This document shows, piece by piece, positions 29,782 to 40,867 of a DNA stretch of 64,000 nucleotides (positions within the stretch are counted from its first letter, which is position 1; each line of letters starts with the position of its first letter). Source of the DNA: Diaporthe sp. PMI_573 (taxonomy: Eukaryota > Ascomycota > Sordariomycetes > Diaporthales > Diaporthaceae); NCBI GenBank assembly GCA_021399435.1, contig JAJTUP010000031.1, forward strand, positions 496,001 through 560,000, in the 5' to 3' direction. The notes under the pieces were generated by a model. That model was not told where the DNA came from and did no database searches. It was given only the letters and a program-made list of their open reading frames with translations. The position numbers and the translations under genes are program-made.

Positions 29782-31494
29782 TCACCAGTTGACATCGATC
29801 TGCCAATATCCGAAGTTCTGCAAAAGTCCAGTGATGTTCTTGCAGCTCGGGTTGAAGTAATCCTCCTCAGACCCGCCAACCGGAAACATAGGAATACTGC
29901 AAATCTCATCCGGAGACTGGCACCTACCGCACTCCCTCCACGTGCTCCACCTCAGCCGTTCAGTGAGCTCCACAATAATGTGTTGCGCTTCCACCACAAC
30001 GGCATCAGAGCTGGGCGAAAGCGTATGGTTGGCACGGAGGACGCGTCGTGCGAGGAACAGAGAATCGCAGATATTGTGGGACACCCGCTCAAGCGCGGTC
30101 GCAATGGCGTGGTCTTCGGGAGTCCAAGTCTCGGGGCGCAGGAGGGACGGATCGAGGTAGTGCTGTGTGCAACGGTCGATGGCGCGGTGCTCGGACATGG
30201 TGCTATGGTCGGCGTAGCTGATATATGGGTCGACCATTGTGCCCAAGGCGAGGAGTAGACCATCATGTGACCACTGATTGTTCACGATGTACCCCAGCCG
30301 CTCGCTAAAGCGCGTAACGATGCTGTCAACTACACCTTGCCAGTTCACGACCTTCCTGTTTGGCACTTCCTCAGCGCCTCGTGCGGCGAAAACATCTCTC
30401 AACCTGTCTCGTACTGTCAATCTGCTTTCCATAGTGGCGTTCACTGCTCTGGGCAGATCTTGTCTATGCCAGTCCGGGTTCGAAATGTTCATGGGGTAAG
30501 AGAAGGCCGAGACCATGCTGCTCCAATCGATGTCCACCCGCCCGGCCGGGTGCCCATGGAATCGAGCCGCGCAGGCACGGAGCCACTCGAAGATCGAGCC
30601 GACCTGGTAGGGCTCCAGCCCAGTCTCGTTGCGGAAAGAGCTCGACTGAACCGATACCAGGTCCAAACCTCCGTGCTCGGAGAAGTCGCAGTAGATAATC
30701 TCAAACCCAGCCTCCACGCGTATGAAACCGTCGATTTTGGCCCCATTCGGATGTTTCCAATCGTCTGCAAGAGCACACAGTTCCTCGGCTCGCGGCCACT
30801 CCCCGAAAGTGGGCGGGCCGGGGCCCACGTTCTTATGGCCGAGCAGGATCAGGTCCTGACTATCAAGGGAGCCAAGCGGGCCCTTTGCGGCAGCTTGGCC
30901 GTCGATGTAAAGCAGATTAAGGGGCCGGTTGGCACGGTAGAGATGAAAATATCCGCGAAATGGCTGATCGAAGGGCGGCGGCAGATTAGGCTTAGTGTCT
31001 GTTTTGTTGTCGTCTTTGTTTTCCGTCATAGCCATAGGACGTTGCGAAACTAATTCATCGCGGAAGGACGAGCCACGAGAAGTACCAGACGACGGCCTGG
31101 CGCGAGAGACTCGATGTCTCAGGAGAACCTTAAATAAGGCTATGTCATTATGCGTTGATTCGGCTCTGGTCAGGTCTTCTGTGAACTCCCACGAGACAGC
31201 AAATTGGGCAGCATGCTCCATCTCAAAAGCCAACCACTCAAAACTATCGGGCCGGTCTGGACTCCAACCTCCATGATAGAACACGCTGCCCTCAGGCGCT
31301 GTGGCGAGATAAAACGACAGGCCGTTGTGATGAACGGACGAGCCCCACTGTCGCATCGCAGAGTGGATTGAGTTGAAGATGGCAAACGCATTGTCGTGTG
31401 CGCTGTTCATGTCTGGGTAATTTGAGGGAGAACTAGTTGCAAAGACGGCGACGGCGCAGAATGCCGCCACGAAGGTGGGAAATAGTTGGCCCAT
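29782..31494 (-). CDS. Secreted or lumenal protein of unknown function, 570 aa
   Basis: Single-exon gene. The N-terminus from the ATG at 31494 is a signal peptide (MGQLFPTFVAAFCAVAVFA). The body resembles a family of conserved uncharacterised ascomycete secreted proteins that I know only by pattern: AFAIFNSIHSAMRQWGSS near residue 37, LATAPEGSVFYHGG, ESFEW/AFEMEHA-type region (SFEWLAFEMEHAAQFA), YFHLYRANRPLNLLYIDGQAAAK, FIRVEAGFEIIYCDF, and HPAGRVDIDWSSMVSAF. The C-terminal third has six cysteines (RCTQHY, ICDSL, ECGRCQSPDEIC, SCKNIT), suggesting disulfides. A linker at about 150-190 is basic and low in complexity. The upstream in-frame extension lacks an ATG. No catalytic motif I can name, so no function is proposed. 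Confidence 0.8.
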   Translation of the reverse strand: MGQLFPTFVAAFCAVAVFATSSPSNYPDMNSAHDNAFAIFNSIHSAMRQWGSSVHHNGLSFYLATAPEGSVFYHGGWSPDRPDSFEWLAFEMEHAAQFAVSWEFTEDLTRAESTHNDIALFKVLLRHRVSRARPSSGTSRGSSFRDELVSQRPMAMTENKDDNKTDTKPNLPPPFDQPFRGYFHLYRANRPLNLLYIDGQAAAKGPLGSLDSQDLILLGHKNVGPGPPTFGEWPRAEELCALADDWKHPNGAKIDGFIRVEAGFEIIYCDFSEHGGLDLVSVQSSSFRNETGLEPYQVGSIFEWLRACAARFHGHPAGRVDIDWSSMVSAFSYPMNISNPDWHRQDLPRAVNATMESRLTVRDRLRDVFAARGAEEVPNRKVVNWQGVVDSIVTRFSERLGYIVNNQWSHDGLLLALGTMVDPYISYADHSTMSEHRAIDRCTQHYLDPSLLRPETWTPEDHAIATALERVSHNICDSLFLARRVLRANHTLSPSSDAVVVEAQHIIVELTERLRWSTWRECGRCQSPDEICSIPMFPVGGSEEDYFNPSCKNITGLLQNFGYWQIDVNW

Positions 31495-33101
31495 GATCAA
31501 GATTAAAAAAAATCTGCCCCTTTTTGTCGCGAAGGACAAGGGCTCTAGACGTGCAGTCTCAAGTAAAAGACCGACCTTCCACGATTATCGACATCGAGGG
31601 ACAGACCAGCTCTCATGAGACGGAACCAGGAATGAGGGAGATGACCGGCACCAAACTCGAGGAACACCACAGTTTTGGCCGGATCCTCTGTTGACGTCGG
31701 GAAGACAACCGGCCGGTCTTACGCTCGCTTAGACTGGGCATTTTCGCCCGGATCCATTCCAGGCAGCCAGACAGGCGCCGGCATGACTTGACCTCGAGCG
31801 TCTCTGAGCATGGCTGCTGCAAAAAAAGAAAGTGGTTGAGAAACTTTGAAGATGCGAACAGCAGATCATCAAAGGCCATACAAACTGGGCCTTGGGGTAT
31901 GAGCGCTGGGTATGGCACGTCGTAGAAGAAATCCGGTCACATTGGGGAGGGAGCGGGGTGACATTTAAATCGACCAGGGGTTCTGGCGGCGCAGAAAGCT
32001 TAGCTTGCCCCAGAGGTGGGTTCGGACCGTTGTGTCCCTGGCGCTAACACACGGAACGGCGTGCCAAGTAACGGAAAGTAACCCCTGCGACTGGAATTCA
32101 GACGGAAACGATCGCGAGCCCGAGCTCTTCGATTCCTTGAAGATCGACCCCATCATGTATAATTTCCAGCTTTTGGGACATATTATCAGGACTATAATCT
32201 GATCAATAATATCTCTTGTTGGGGCCCCGTCGACGTGTAAAACAAGGGCAGCTCTATCAAGCTGGGAGACGATAAATCTTTGAGCTCCCAGCCTCTCATC
32301 CGCCGTCTTGATAGGGAAGGCGAGACATCCAGAGTCGTATTGCCATCCTGCTTCTGCTCTCCGGGCCACATGCCTTAAACAAATAACCGGGCCAATCGGA
32401 GCCTGCCATAAGCTGCCCTCAAGCCCCTAGAGATCGTGTAATTGGGCAATCCACCCTTTCACTTGCCCACATGTCCTACAGGGGGCAGTTCACCCTCCTT
32501 CCCTCCCCAGTGTGGGGGAACGATCCCGATTGCGAGACGTAAGCTCTAAGCAATCCTTCTAGAAAATCCCCACATGTCTTCCCCATACCACAGGCTTGTA
32601 TTGCAACCTCGTGAATGACGAATACACCCAATACAACGGCATTAGACTCCTTTGTGCAACAGTGGTGGGAGAAGAGCCGGAGGCAGCCTGCAATCGATGG
32701 TGGTCCAATCGAAGTCTAGCCTAACGCGTATGTCCTCCTGCAGGAAAGGAATGGGACACCGCCAATCACTTACACGAGAGGCTGACTCCATATGACAGCC
32801 ATTGTCGCGCGAAGGATTCAATGTCACGTCCAACTATAACATTTTTGGGTGCGCCATATTGTCACTCCGCACTAGCATCTTCCTTTCCTCGTAAGTGATT
32901 CCATGGGTACACAGCTATATAAAGAGGCCGGGTTTCGCCTCTCTCGTGGGAGTGGCTTCTGGCACCCACCCTCAGGTGTTCGCCTCCTTGGACCACTAGC
33001 ACTTAGTCCGGCTTCAACAGTAGCTGCCCGATCTTGAGTACCTACAGCAGGTATTACAGACTTAGGAACTCACCCGGGAACAGAAACACTTGTCGGCCAA
33101 C
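31495..33101. other. Long intergenic stretch
   Basis: Divergent promoter region between the secreted unknown protein and the Ayg1-like hydrolase. A frame at 31965-32369 (minus) is open for 134 codons but has neither homology nor splice support. CCCCAG and GTGGGG (CreA-type hexamers) lie close together at about 32505-32520. Confidence 0.4.
32916..32924 (+). promoter_or_regulatory. TATA box of the Ayg1-like hydrolase gene
   Basis: TATATAAAG, about 180 bases before the ATG at 33102; sequence and distance (allowing a 5' leader of ~150 bases) fit a fungal TATA promoter. Confidence 0.5.
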
Positions 33102-34497
33102 ATGAAGCTGTCTCACGTCCTCTCATTGAGCGCTCAGCTCCTCGTCGCAGTACGTGCAATCATTTTCGTGCCGGCTCCGATCAACCTCAACGTCTCCTGG
33201 ACCCTTGCTGACATCGACTCCTCCCGACTAGACTGCTCAAAGCAACGCCACAAATGTGACCACGCTACCCCTAAGCACTGATTCCGAATTCTCCTACATC
33301 TTGAGCGTGGTTCTGGCGCTGTCCAACAACCTTGGCTCAAACACCGGCGAAGTCCTCCGTGCCGCCTCGCAGATCACCCCTGGGGACTTTGAGAGCTGGT
33401 ACAACCAGTTCAGCTATCTCGCAGGGCAAATCCAGGCCCAAGGCGACAGCACCACCTCTCCAATCGGTCAATTGGAGTCTTACTTCCACGCAGCATCTTA
33501 CTATCGAACCTCGGGTTTCTTTCTCGTCGGTAACAGCACTGATCCTCGGCTCCTCAACACGTGGGACAGCCAGCTGAGCAACTTCGCCAAGGCCATCGAC
33601 CTGCTTCCATTTCCAGGCGAGAAACTCACTATCCAGGGTCCAGGCTTCACCATCCCAGCCTACTTCTACCCTGCGGACACCTACTGCTCCCCGTCAAAGA
33701 AGGCCAAGCGCGCCTGTGTTGACTCGGCCAAACGCCCGACTATCATCGCAGTAAGTGGTTACGACGGCAGCCAGGAGGATCTATACCACGGAATAGGACG
33801 CCAGGCCACCTCCCGGGGGTACAACTTCATCTCCTACGAAGGGCCAGGCCAGCCCACCGTGCGCCGCGAGCAGGGCCTGGGCTTCATCCCCAACTGGGAC
33901 GCAGTCGTCTCGCCCGTGGTCGACTACCTCCACACGCGCGACGACGTCGACACAGACAAACTGATCCTCCACGGCCACTCCTTCGGCGCCATCCTCGCCG
34001 TCCGCGCCGCGGCGGTCTTGGACGGGCGCTTCGCGGGCGTGACCCTCGTGGACGGGCTGTACAACCTGCAGAAGGTTCTTAGGGAGCTGTTCCCCGCGCA
34101 GCTGATCCAGCTGTACGACGCGCGCAACGAGACAGCCTTCAACGCTTACACGTCGGCCATCTACAACAGCGGCCTTGCGCCCACCAGTTTCAAGTGGGTT
34201 GTGAACCAGGGCCTATGGGCTTTCAAAACCAAGTCCTACTTCAACTGGTTCGATCAGCTGGGGAACTACACCATCGATGGGTACGCGCAAAACTTGAAGA
34301 TCCCAGTGTTTGTGGCTGGTGCCGATCATGATACTGCCGGCCTGGAACAGGCGCCTGCTGCTGCGGAGATGATTGGGTCTGAGGCGACCTTCCACCTGTT
34401 CCAGTCCAATACTGGTGCTGGAGAACATTGCCAGATCGGGGCAGAGAGTCAGCTTGGGTTAACCTTGTATGACTGGGTTGCTAAGGTGGTGGGCTAA
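33102..34497 (+). CDS. Secreted alpha/beta hydrolase, Ayg1 / dihydropseudooxynicotine-hydrolase-like, 437 aa
   Basis: Two exons: 33102-33149 (16 codons, MKLSHVLSLSAQLLVA, a signal peptide) and 33232-34497; intron GTACGT...CGACTAG, phase 0. The hydrolase core fits the FrsA/DUF1100 group that includes Aspergillus Ayg1 (carbon-carbon hydrolysis of polyketides) and 2,6-dihydropseudooxynicotine hydrolase: helical cap domain at about 30-130, then TIIAVSGYDGSQEDLYH (oxyanion region), ISYEGPGQPTVRREQGLGF, VVDYLHTRDDVD, nucleophile elbow GHSFGA, Asp in GADHDTAGLEQ and His in GEHCQ. Several N-glycosylation sequons (NVT, NST, NET, NYT) support secretion. Known Ayg1 acts inside the cell on melanin precursors, so the signal peptide is a point of difference. 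No polyketide synthase is near. Substrate unknown. Confidence 0.9.
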
Positions 34498-35347
34498 GTC
34501 GACGGATTTAATGTTGCCTGTTTCTGTCGAGACCTTAATGGGGGTTTAGCTAACTAGGCAACACACTGTGGTATTAGACACTGTACTTAGAAAACGTGGC
34601 TCTCAGAGTCCACGTTTTATGATCCCGTTTTAATCAATAAAACAAGCGAAAGAAGACCCCGGATTTCCAGACAGTTGGTGGAGGTCTCTGCGTAAATATC
34701 CAACAACTATTATCATAGGTCAGCAAGTGCCCTAAAGACATTCAACGTGCGAGCGGATGGCCTGGTGTATACCCAGGTCGGAATTTTACCTACTACGCAT
34801 GCTTCATACAAGTTGAACAGGAAAATAACGGCACACAGTGTTGGCAAGCTTTTGACAAGTGTGCATATATACTTTATGTCCCTAGCCTCGACACTAAGCA
34901 CATACTACCCAAGCAGCACGTATATCCACGTTGCTTCTCAATTTGACGAGAATGAGCGGCTCACAAGATGTACAAATCGCAATCGAATTGGGCAGGCTTA
35001 GTTTTGCCCACAGAGGTTGAAATGAAACCATGGCTGCGCTTTCCGTGAGTTTTTGAAATTGCGACTAATGGCTTGGACTCATCGTAGTGCATTGCCCTAC
35101 AGGCCGCTACTGACACTCCAGTCCAGTCTAATAACACATATTGAACAAATATCTTACGAATTGTTCATGTGGTAATTGCGGTAATTAAGTGAAGGAAGTT
35201 GGCCCAGGCCTCGCATATAATATCTGCCAACAGCACTCCGAGTACAAGTCTCCACCCTACCACTTCCCGCTTCCCGAATATCACAACTGCCAAAGCCACG
35301 GAAATATTACGCCGCCAGCACGCGACTCTACAATTTAATAGATAAGC
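34498..35347. other. Intergenic stretch
   Basis: 3' flank of the hydrolase gene and promoter of the DHA1 transporter; no gene seen. Confidence 0.4.
34591..34618. terminator. Hairpin-forming palindrome in the 3' flank
   Basis: Arms AAAACGTGG (34591-34599) and CCACGTTTT (34610-34618) are perfectly complementary; the inner CTCT/AGAG can extend the stem with one bulged T. It lies about 95 bases past the hydrolase stop, so it would be in the 3' UTR and might aid RNA 3' processing or stability. It could also be a palindromic protein site around ACGTGG/CCACGT. Confidence 0.4.
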
Positions 35348-37395
35348 ATGCACTCACAAGCAGCTGCAGGAATGGGCAGTCCTCTGTCGAAACCCTCTTC
35401 GGTTTTGCCGATCGAGGGAAAGGGAAAGGATACCACGTCCTCTTCGATGAACTCCTCGAGGAATACATCCGATTCCAGCAAGGACAACTCTAGCGGGTCA
35501 TCAGATGATGGCGGACCGTCGCAGAACGTGAACTCAGATGCGGTTCGTCAGGACCTGCTGGCAATTCCTACGGCAACATCACAGCTTGCAGCGGCTGTGG
35601 ATGAGCCTTACCACGTGTTTGGAAACCGCAAGAAATGGCTCGTGGTCGTCCAGATTGGTGTGGCAGGCACTTTCTCTGGCTTGACATCGAGCATTTATTT
35701 CCCGTGCCTCCATAGTATAAAGAAGGTAATCGAACACAATTTCAAGCTCCCCACTCAGCAATTCCCCTTCCCCAGTCCCTGAATCAAACAAAACTAAACT
35801 ATCAATTCATGGGAGTTTTGTACTGACTGTAAACTGTAAACAGGAATTCCACACTTCACACCAAGTCGCTTCTCTTACAATCACTTCATATCAGCTCATG
35901 CAAGGCATCGCGCCCCTCGTATGGGGAACGCTCTCGGATAAGTTAGGCAGACGGCAAGTGTATGTCTACTCATTCACGGTCTATATCATTGCCAATATCG
36001 TCCTTTCCTTCTCTCCCAACCTGCAGGTTCTCTTCGCATTCCGTGGTCTGCAGGCCTTCGGTAGCGCCTCAGTAATCAGCATCGGTATGTATATGACCCA
36101 TCATCCTCAGAATTTAGTCGCTATTGGCTGACAGCTTTGAAGGAAACGGGGTCATCCAGGACATTGCACTCCCTGCCGAGCGTGGTGGTTTTATGAGTAC
36201 CTATCAAGCATGTAAGTGAAACGGAAAGAAAAGTCTGCTGTCTTGGAATTTTGAACCCTTTCTAACACTGAGGTATGTTCTTTAGTACGCATGTTCAGCA
36301 TGTCCGTGGGTCCTGTGATAGGCGGCGCCTTGTCCCAAAGCTGGGGATTCCGTTCCATCTTCATTACCCTTGCAATTCTCGCTGGCCTTGTCATCGTCCA
36401 AATCATCGCCTTACTTCCCGAGACACTACGAAGTGTGGCCGGGAACGGCTCTGTGCGCGTCAAAGGCATCAGGTATAAGCCTCTTTGGAGTGCTATGTCC
36501 GGAAAGCAGTCCAGTTTGGTAGGGCCTGAACAGGTGGACAAGCAGAAGATCGAGCTGCGGGACTTCTGGGGGCCTTTGCGCATGCTCGGCGAAAGGGACA
36601 CTCTGCTTAACCTGCTGTTCGGCGCCGTCGTCTACTCGATGTGGTGTATGATGACTGGCACTACGACAATGCTCTTTGCAGAAAAGTTTGATCTCGCCGA
36701 ACTTGAAATAGGCTTGGCATATTTACCCAACGGTGAGTTAAGTAACCCATCAAGTGCTGTATGTAACAACACTGACGCGTCAATTTTCAGGCATCGGGAC
36801 CTGTTTGGGGTCGATGGTCGCCGGATGGCTGATGGACAGGGACTACCGGTCCGCCGAGGCGACTTACAAGGAAGCCCACGGCATGTCGGACGAATGCAAG
36901 ATATCACCCAAGGCCATACCCGGCGACTTCCCTATCGAGAAGGCACGTCTACGCCACGTCTTCTGGATCATTGGGCTGCTAGCAAGCTCAGTGGCGCTGT
37001 ACGGCGCCGCGTTCTCGAATTCGCCGATTACATCGCGCCGCGAGTGGATGGCCGTCCTCCTGGTCCTTCAGTTCTTCATCGCGGCGTCCGCCAACATGAT
37101 ATTTGCCATCAACTCTACACTCATCACCGACTTACACCCAGGCAAGGGTGCCGGCGCCACGGCCATTTACAATTTCGCGCGATGCACCATGTCCGCCGGG
37201 GCTGTCCCCCTTTCGCACTACATGATCAAGAAGTTTCAGACAATGCCGACCTTCTGCGCCTTGGGTGCTGCTGTGCTCATCTTGTGTGTGCCCCTGGCAA
37301 TCGTCAGTCGGACCCGAGGAACGAAGTGGAGGAGGGATAGGATGAAGAAAGCCGAAGACTGGCAAGGCGAGTCCCTAGGCTCTACTAAGGCATGA
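35348..37395 (+). CDS. MFS drug:H+ antiporter (DHA1, QDR-like), 579 aa
   Basis: Plasma-membrane exporter of the 12-helix DHA1 family, related to yeast Qdr/Flr-type multidrug and polyamine exporters. Five exons: 35348-35725, 35844-36084, 36143-36211, 36286-36732 and 36791-37395; donors GTAATC, GTATGT, GTAAGT, GTGAGT, phases consistent. The first ~95 residues are a Ser/Asn/Asp-rich cytoplasmic tail (SSMNSSRNTSDSSKDNSSGS). Then KKWLVVVQIGVAGTFSGLTS (helix 1), GTLSDKLGRRQVYVYSF (motif A), RGLQAFGSASVISIGNGVI (motif B), ERGGFMSTYQALRMFSMSVG, and GPVIGGALSQSWGFRSIF (motif C, antiporter signature). A long central loop follows, then C-terminal helices ending FARCTMSAGAVPLSHYMI. Typical substrates are toxins, azoles or polyamines; the real one is not readable. 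Confidence 0.92.
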
Positions 37396-38144
37396 GCTGG
37401 GAGCTCGGGAAGCACGTCCGGAGGTTGCAACGATGCCGAAGGACATTAATTTGAGTCCTGAGTTTGGGGAATGGGGGCTCTATGGATACAAATATTGGTA
37501 TGGTCATATAGTTTGAACTTGAATTGGGGAGTTCCAAGGAGTTCTGACCCTAGAATTCAAGCCGAGAGAATTGGCCATGTCATTTTTTTATACGTACCCA
37601 AAGTATTAGTTCATAATTGAACTCATACCAGTTCAATAAGTAAGGCTCAATCCTGGAATAAAGTGAACACTCCATCATGTTTTGAATGTATTTGCTTTCG
37701 GGAGGGCACATTTGTGAGAAGCGAAAGACATACCCCCCTCCCTTATCCCCCACGTGCTTCATGAACCCTAGACCCTGACGCGTTGACACACCCAATCACG
37801 CTAAAGACTCACTTGACTTCGCTTCCAAATCGATCACCCGGAGGCGCCCAATGCCAGTCCTACAATTCAGATTTGAGATCGCCGCTGGCTATTGACTACC
37901 TGCTCAAGATTGATTAATACCCATGGATCGATCTCGCCCGAACTGTCGATAGTGAGAGCCGGCAGTTCCGAAGTCGAGTCAGCCTTCATTCACGAGGGCA
38001 ACAAAATCTGAATGTCCCGATAGTCGGCCGAACCAACCCAATCTAGAACGTCACCTACTTATACTCACCTCCCTTTGGGTATATCGGTGTTGCAAACCGT
38101 CAACCGACTCTTTGGGACAAGACGATTGGAAGCATTTCAAGGCC
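37396..38144. other. Intergenic stretch
   Basis: 3' flank of the DHA1 gene and promoter of the Rieske gene; no gene seen. Confidence 0.4.
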
Positions 38145-38755
38145 ATGACTCTATTCTTCAACCCTTTCTCCCGATCAAGGGGCGGTGACGCGTGGTTCCG
38201 AGTCGGCCTTGCGTCTTCATTTCCAAACATTACTGGCGAGGACGGGGACAACATCGCCCATGCCCGTTTGTGTGGCAACGGCGCTGAGGCCACGCCTGGC
38301 TGCAAAGTTCTTCACGTCCCCAAGGAAGACAGCTCGGGTGCCAGAGAGGTGAAGCTTGACGATTCGGGAGCTCCCTGCAAGCCGGGAAGCCTGCGGGACC
38401 AAGTGCTTGTCTTCCAGTATAAGGGCAAATTCCACGCAATAAACCAGGCAAGCAAAGACACAACAACCGTATTATAAAAGTGGCTGTTGACTCATCATGT
38501 GTGCAGGAGTGCCCTCATTCATCATACCCACTCTCAGACGGAACGCCATTCGACATTGAGGACTTCGGCGTTGTATTGAGTGCCGCCATCACATGTCCCA
38601 AGCACGGTTGGTCCTTCGATCTGATTACCGGCAGGGGCGACCGAGGCAATTATCGACTGCAGGTGTGGGAGACTGAGCTGCGCCCTGTGGAGGTGGAGGG
38701 CGGTGAGGTTGGCGATAGTGAAGTCTGGGTTAGAAGGAAACAGAGAATTGGATAA
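38145..38755 (+). CDS. Rieske [2Fe-2S] domain protein, 183 aa
   Basis: Small ferredoxin-like Rieske protein. Two exons, 38145-38447 and 38507-38755, joined by a 59-base GC-AG intron (CAG|GCAAGC ... TGTGTGCAG|GAG); only this join gives the complete cluster motif. Cluster ligands are CPH (ECPHSSYPL, just after the junction) and CPKHGW (ITCPKHGWSFDL), spaced about 27 residues. Before them, residues 20-100 form the usual base-domain strands (DQVLVFQYKGKFHAINQ). No membrane segment and no catalytic oxygenase domain, so a soluble electron carrier or regulatory protein is likely. The ATG at 38145 is the first in frame. Partner oxidase unknown. Confidence 0.86.
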
Positions 38756-40867
38756 ACATAACTGGGACTCATGTTCGGCGTTTCATCGAGGGTATAGAGA
38801 TCAAGAATTGCCTCATTATGACAGAAAGGGTAGTAATTTTCTCATACTGATATATAGATTCATCTTCCCACCCTGCCCTGCATTCAACAAGGCTCAGAGG
38901 TCTCTTACATTCGTGACCACTAGACATGGTGTGAGTCTGACTTGGATCTTAGTGAGCATGGAGCAGCTTCCATACGTAAAATCATATCAGAGATCCGGGT
39001 TACATTTGAATGGATCAAAACAACAGAGACGGAAATGCCGGGTAAGAGGAGGATGAGTGCTTGTAGCCCCTTTATCCATGAAAGTTCGCCGCATTGCAGG
39101 AACACGATGAATCGGGAAAACCAACGGGGAAGACATGAAAGACAAAGAACTGATGTAAATTATTGTACGCAGGGTTGGCGACCTCGGTACTTGTTAGGCA
39201 TGCACAGGCACTGCAGACCCAATCTTAACGCGCCACTTGGAGATGGAGCCGAGCAAAACATTTACACTTAGTAACGATCTCCTGACATCCTGCGCCCCAG
39301 AAGGATGGCGGAGCGGTAGTTTGCGCAACACATCTCGGACTACAGCCGAATCAAAGTAGACGGAAGCAACGTACCAAGGCCGTCTTACTGCTTTTGGTCT
39401 ATTCGGTAACTGACAGCGAGTGACAGCTACACAGTAGGCGCAGGGAGAGTGGAGCTTTCCTTTGTCTGTACATGTGCGGTCCAGAAGCACAGAACCTCGC
39501 AGTCCAGCCTCCAGCCTGCAGCCCAGAGCTTGGGACGTTTGGGTTGGCGCCGGGTTTGACGAGGTGGAGTTGAGGCTCAAGCGATCAGAAATGGTAGATA
39601 CCTGCTGCATTGGTGCTAGGCCGGAAAACTACCAGGCTTTTCGGCTGAAAGGAGCCTCAAAGAGGGCAGGCATCTATGCAGTCCCTCGGCAACTGTGAGT
39701 GCTGCAATGACGACAGCGTCGATGTCCCTGGCGCTGCGAATCTAATACACTGGGTCTGTCCTCCTCTCATCTCGGCTCCCTTGAAGGGGATCTCTTGACG
39801 TCCCACCGAACAAGGTTGTTTCCCTATTTTAATCTTGTTCTGTGTGTCGAATTGAATCCACCTTCCATCTAGCTTGAGCGGTTGTTTCGCCGAGAGTTGG
39901 CGGACCGTTCCTCGCAGTGGATCAGCGAATTAGGGCCCTTGAATTTCCTATCATACTGGCTTGGCGTTTAAGCCTGTGCAGGATTGATGACAGGGGCAAT
40001 GCAGCCTCCTCAGATGTTCCACCAATACCCGTCGTCTCCGGCTCCGGATCCGAAGACCAGGTATCCACCACCACCGCTCCGCCCCGGCGCGGACCATCAC
40101 GTCAGAGGTTTGAGGCTTCATCTGGCGGTAGGATCAACGGACGGGAAGAAACCTCAGAAACGGAACGAAACGAAACAATCCCGTTCGATCATCAACGACA
40201 TGGCCGAATCTTGTGGATCTATCGAATTGTTCCGTAGCACCGCCCTCTGATCGTCTTGATTGCTACTCATGATGCCACGCACGACTCGCAGACTACCGTT
40301 TACGATGGGTCACGAGGAATGGAATGCTTGGCCCCCGAGCAAAGACAGTTCCTCTTGCAGAAGCGACCCGCAAAAGCTTACATAGTTCACGGAGGATCTA
40401 TTGTTGAGCTCCAGCGCCGCCTGCACAGATTATGTACATGACCCATGCAGGATCATGGCGTCAAACAAAAACCTCCGAAATACCCAGGCCAGTCCCCTGA
40501 ACACAACCCCCTAAGCAGGTTACAGGGCTCAGGAAATCGACGATTTTGGTAATCTAACTCCAGCGGGAGGCGGCAGGCGGTGGATGCGGTCCACAGAAAG
40601 GTAGGATATATGTCGAGACGGCCTCTCAACTGTCACCTTTCTTCCTTTCCTTTCACACGACCATCTTGAGTTGGGATTGTATCCTTCGAAGTCACCGCAA
40701 GCTCGGTGTTGTCTTTCATTTTATTTCACTGTCAGTGCCTTTGCCTGGCTTTACATTCTTTATCACATACATTCATTCTCAAACTACAGAGCTAGGCTCT
40801 GTTACTTTCGGTCCCTATCACACCAATATCACTACAGCTACTTTCGGCACCTCAGAAAGATACAACA
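38756..40867. other. Long intergenic stretch upstream of the CDH gene
   Basis: About 2.1 kb without a convincing gene. Open frames at 39194-39610 (minus) and 39917-40250 (plus) have no recognisable content. The 250 bases before 40868 are pyrimidine- and CA-rich and contain a weak TATA-like ATATAT near 40605, as expected of a strongly regulated CDH promoter. Confidence 0.45.

Noticed and set aside
31965..32369. 134-codon minus-strand frame
   Set aside because: No homology, no promoter or splice signal, and the content changes character halfway.
39194..40250. Several 90-140-codon frames upstream of the CDH gene
   Set aside because: None has recognisable content or splice support; treated as promoter DNA.
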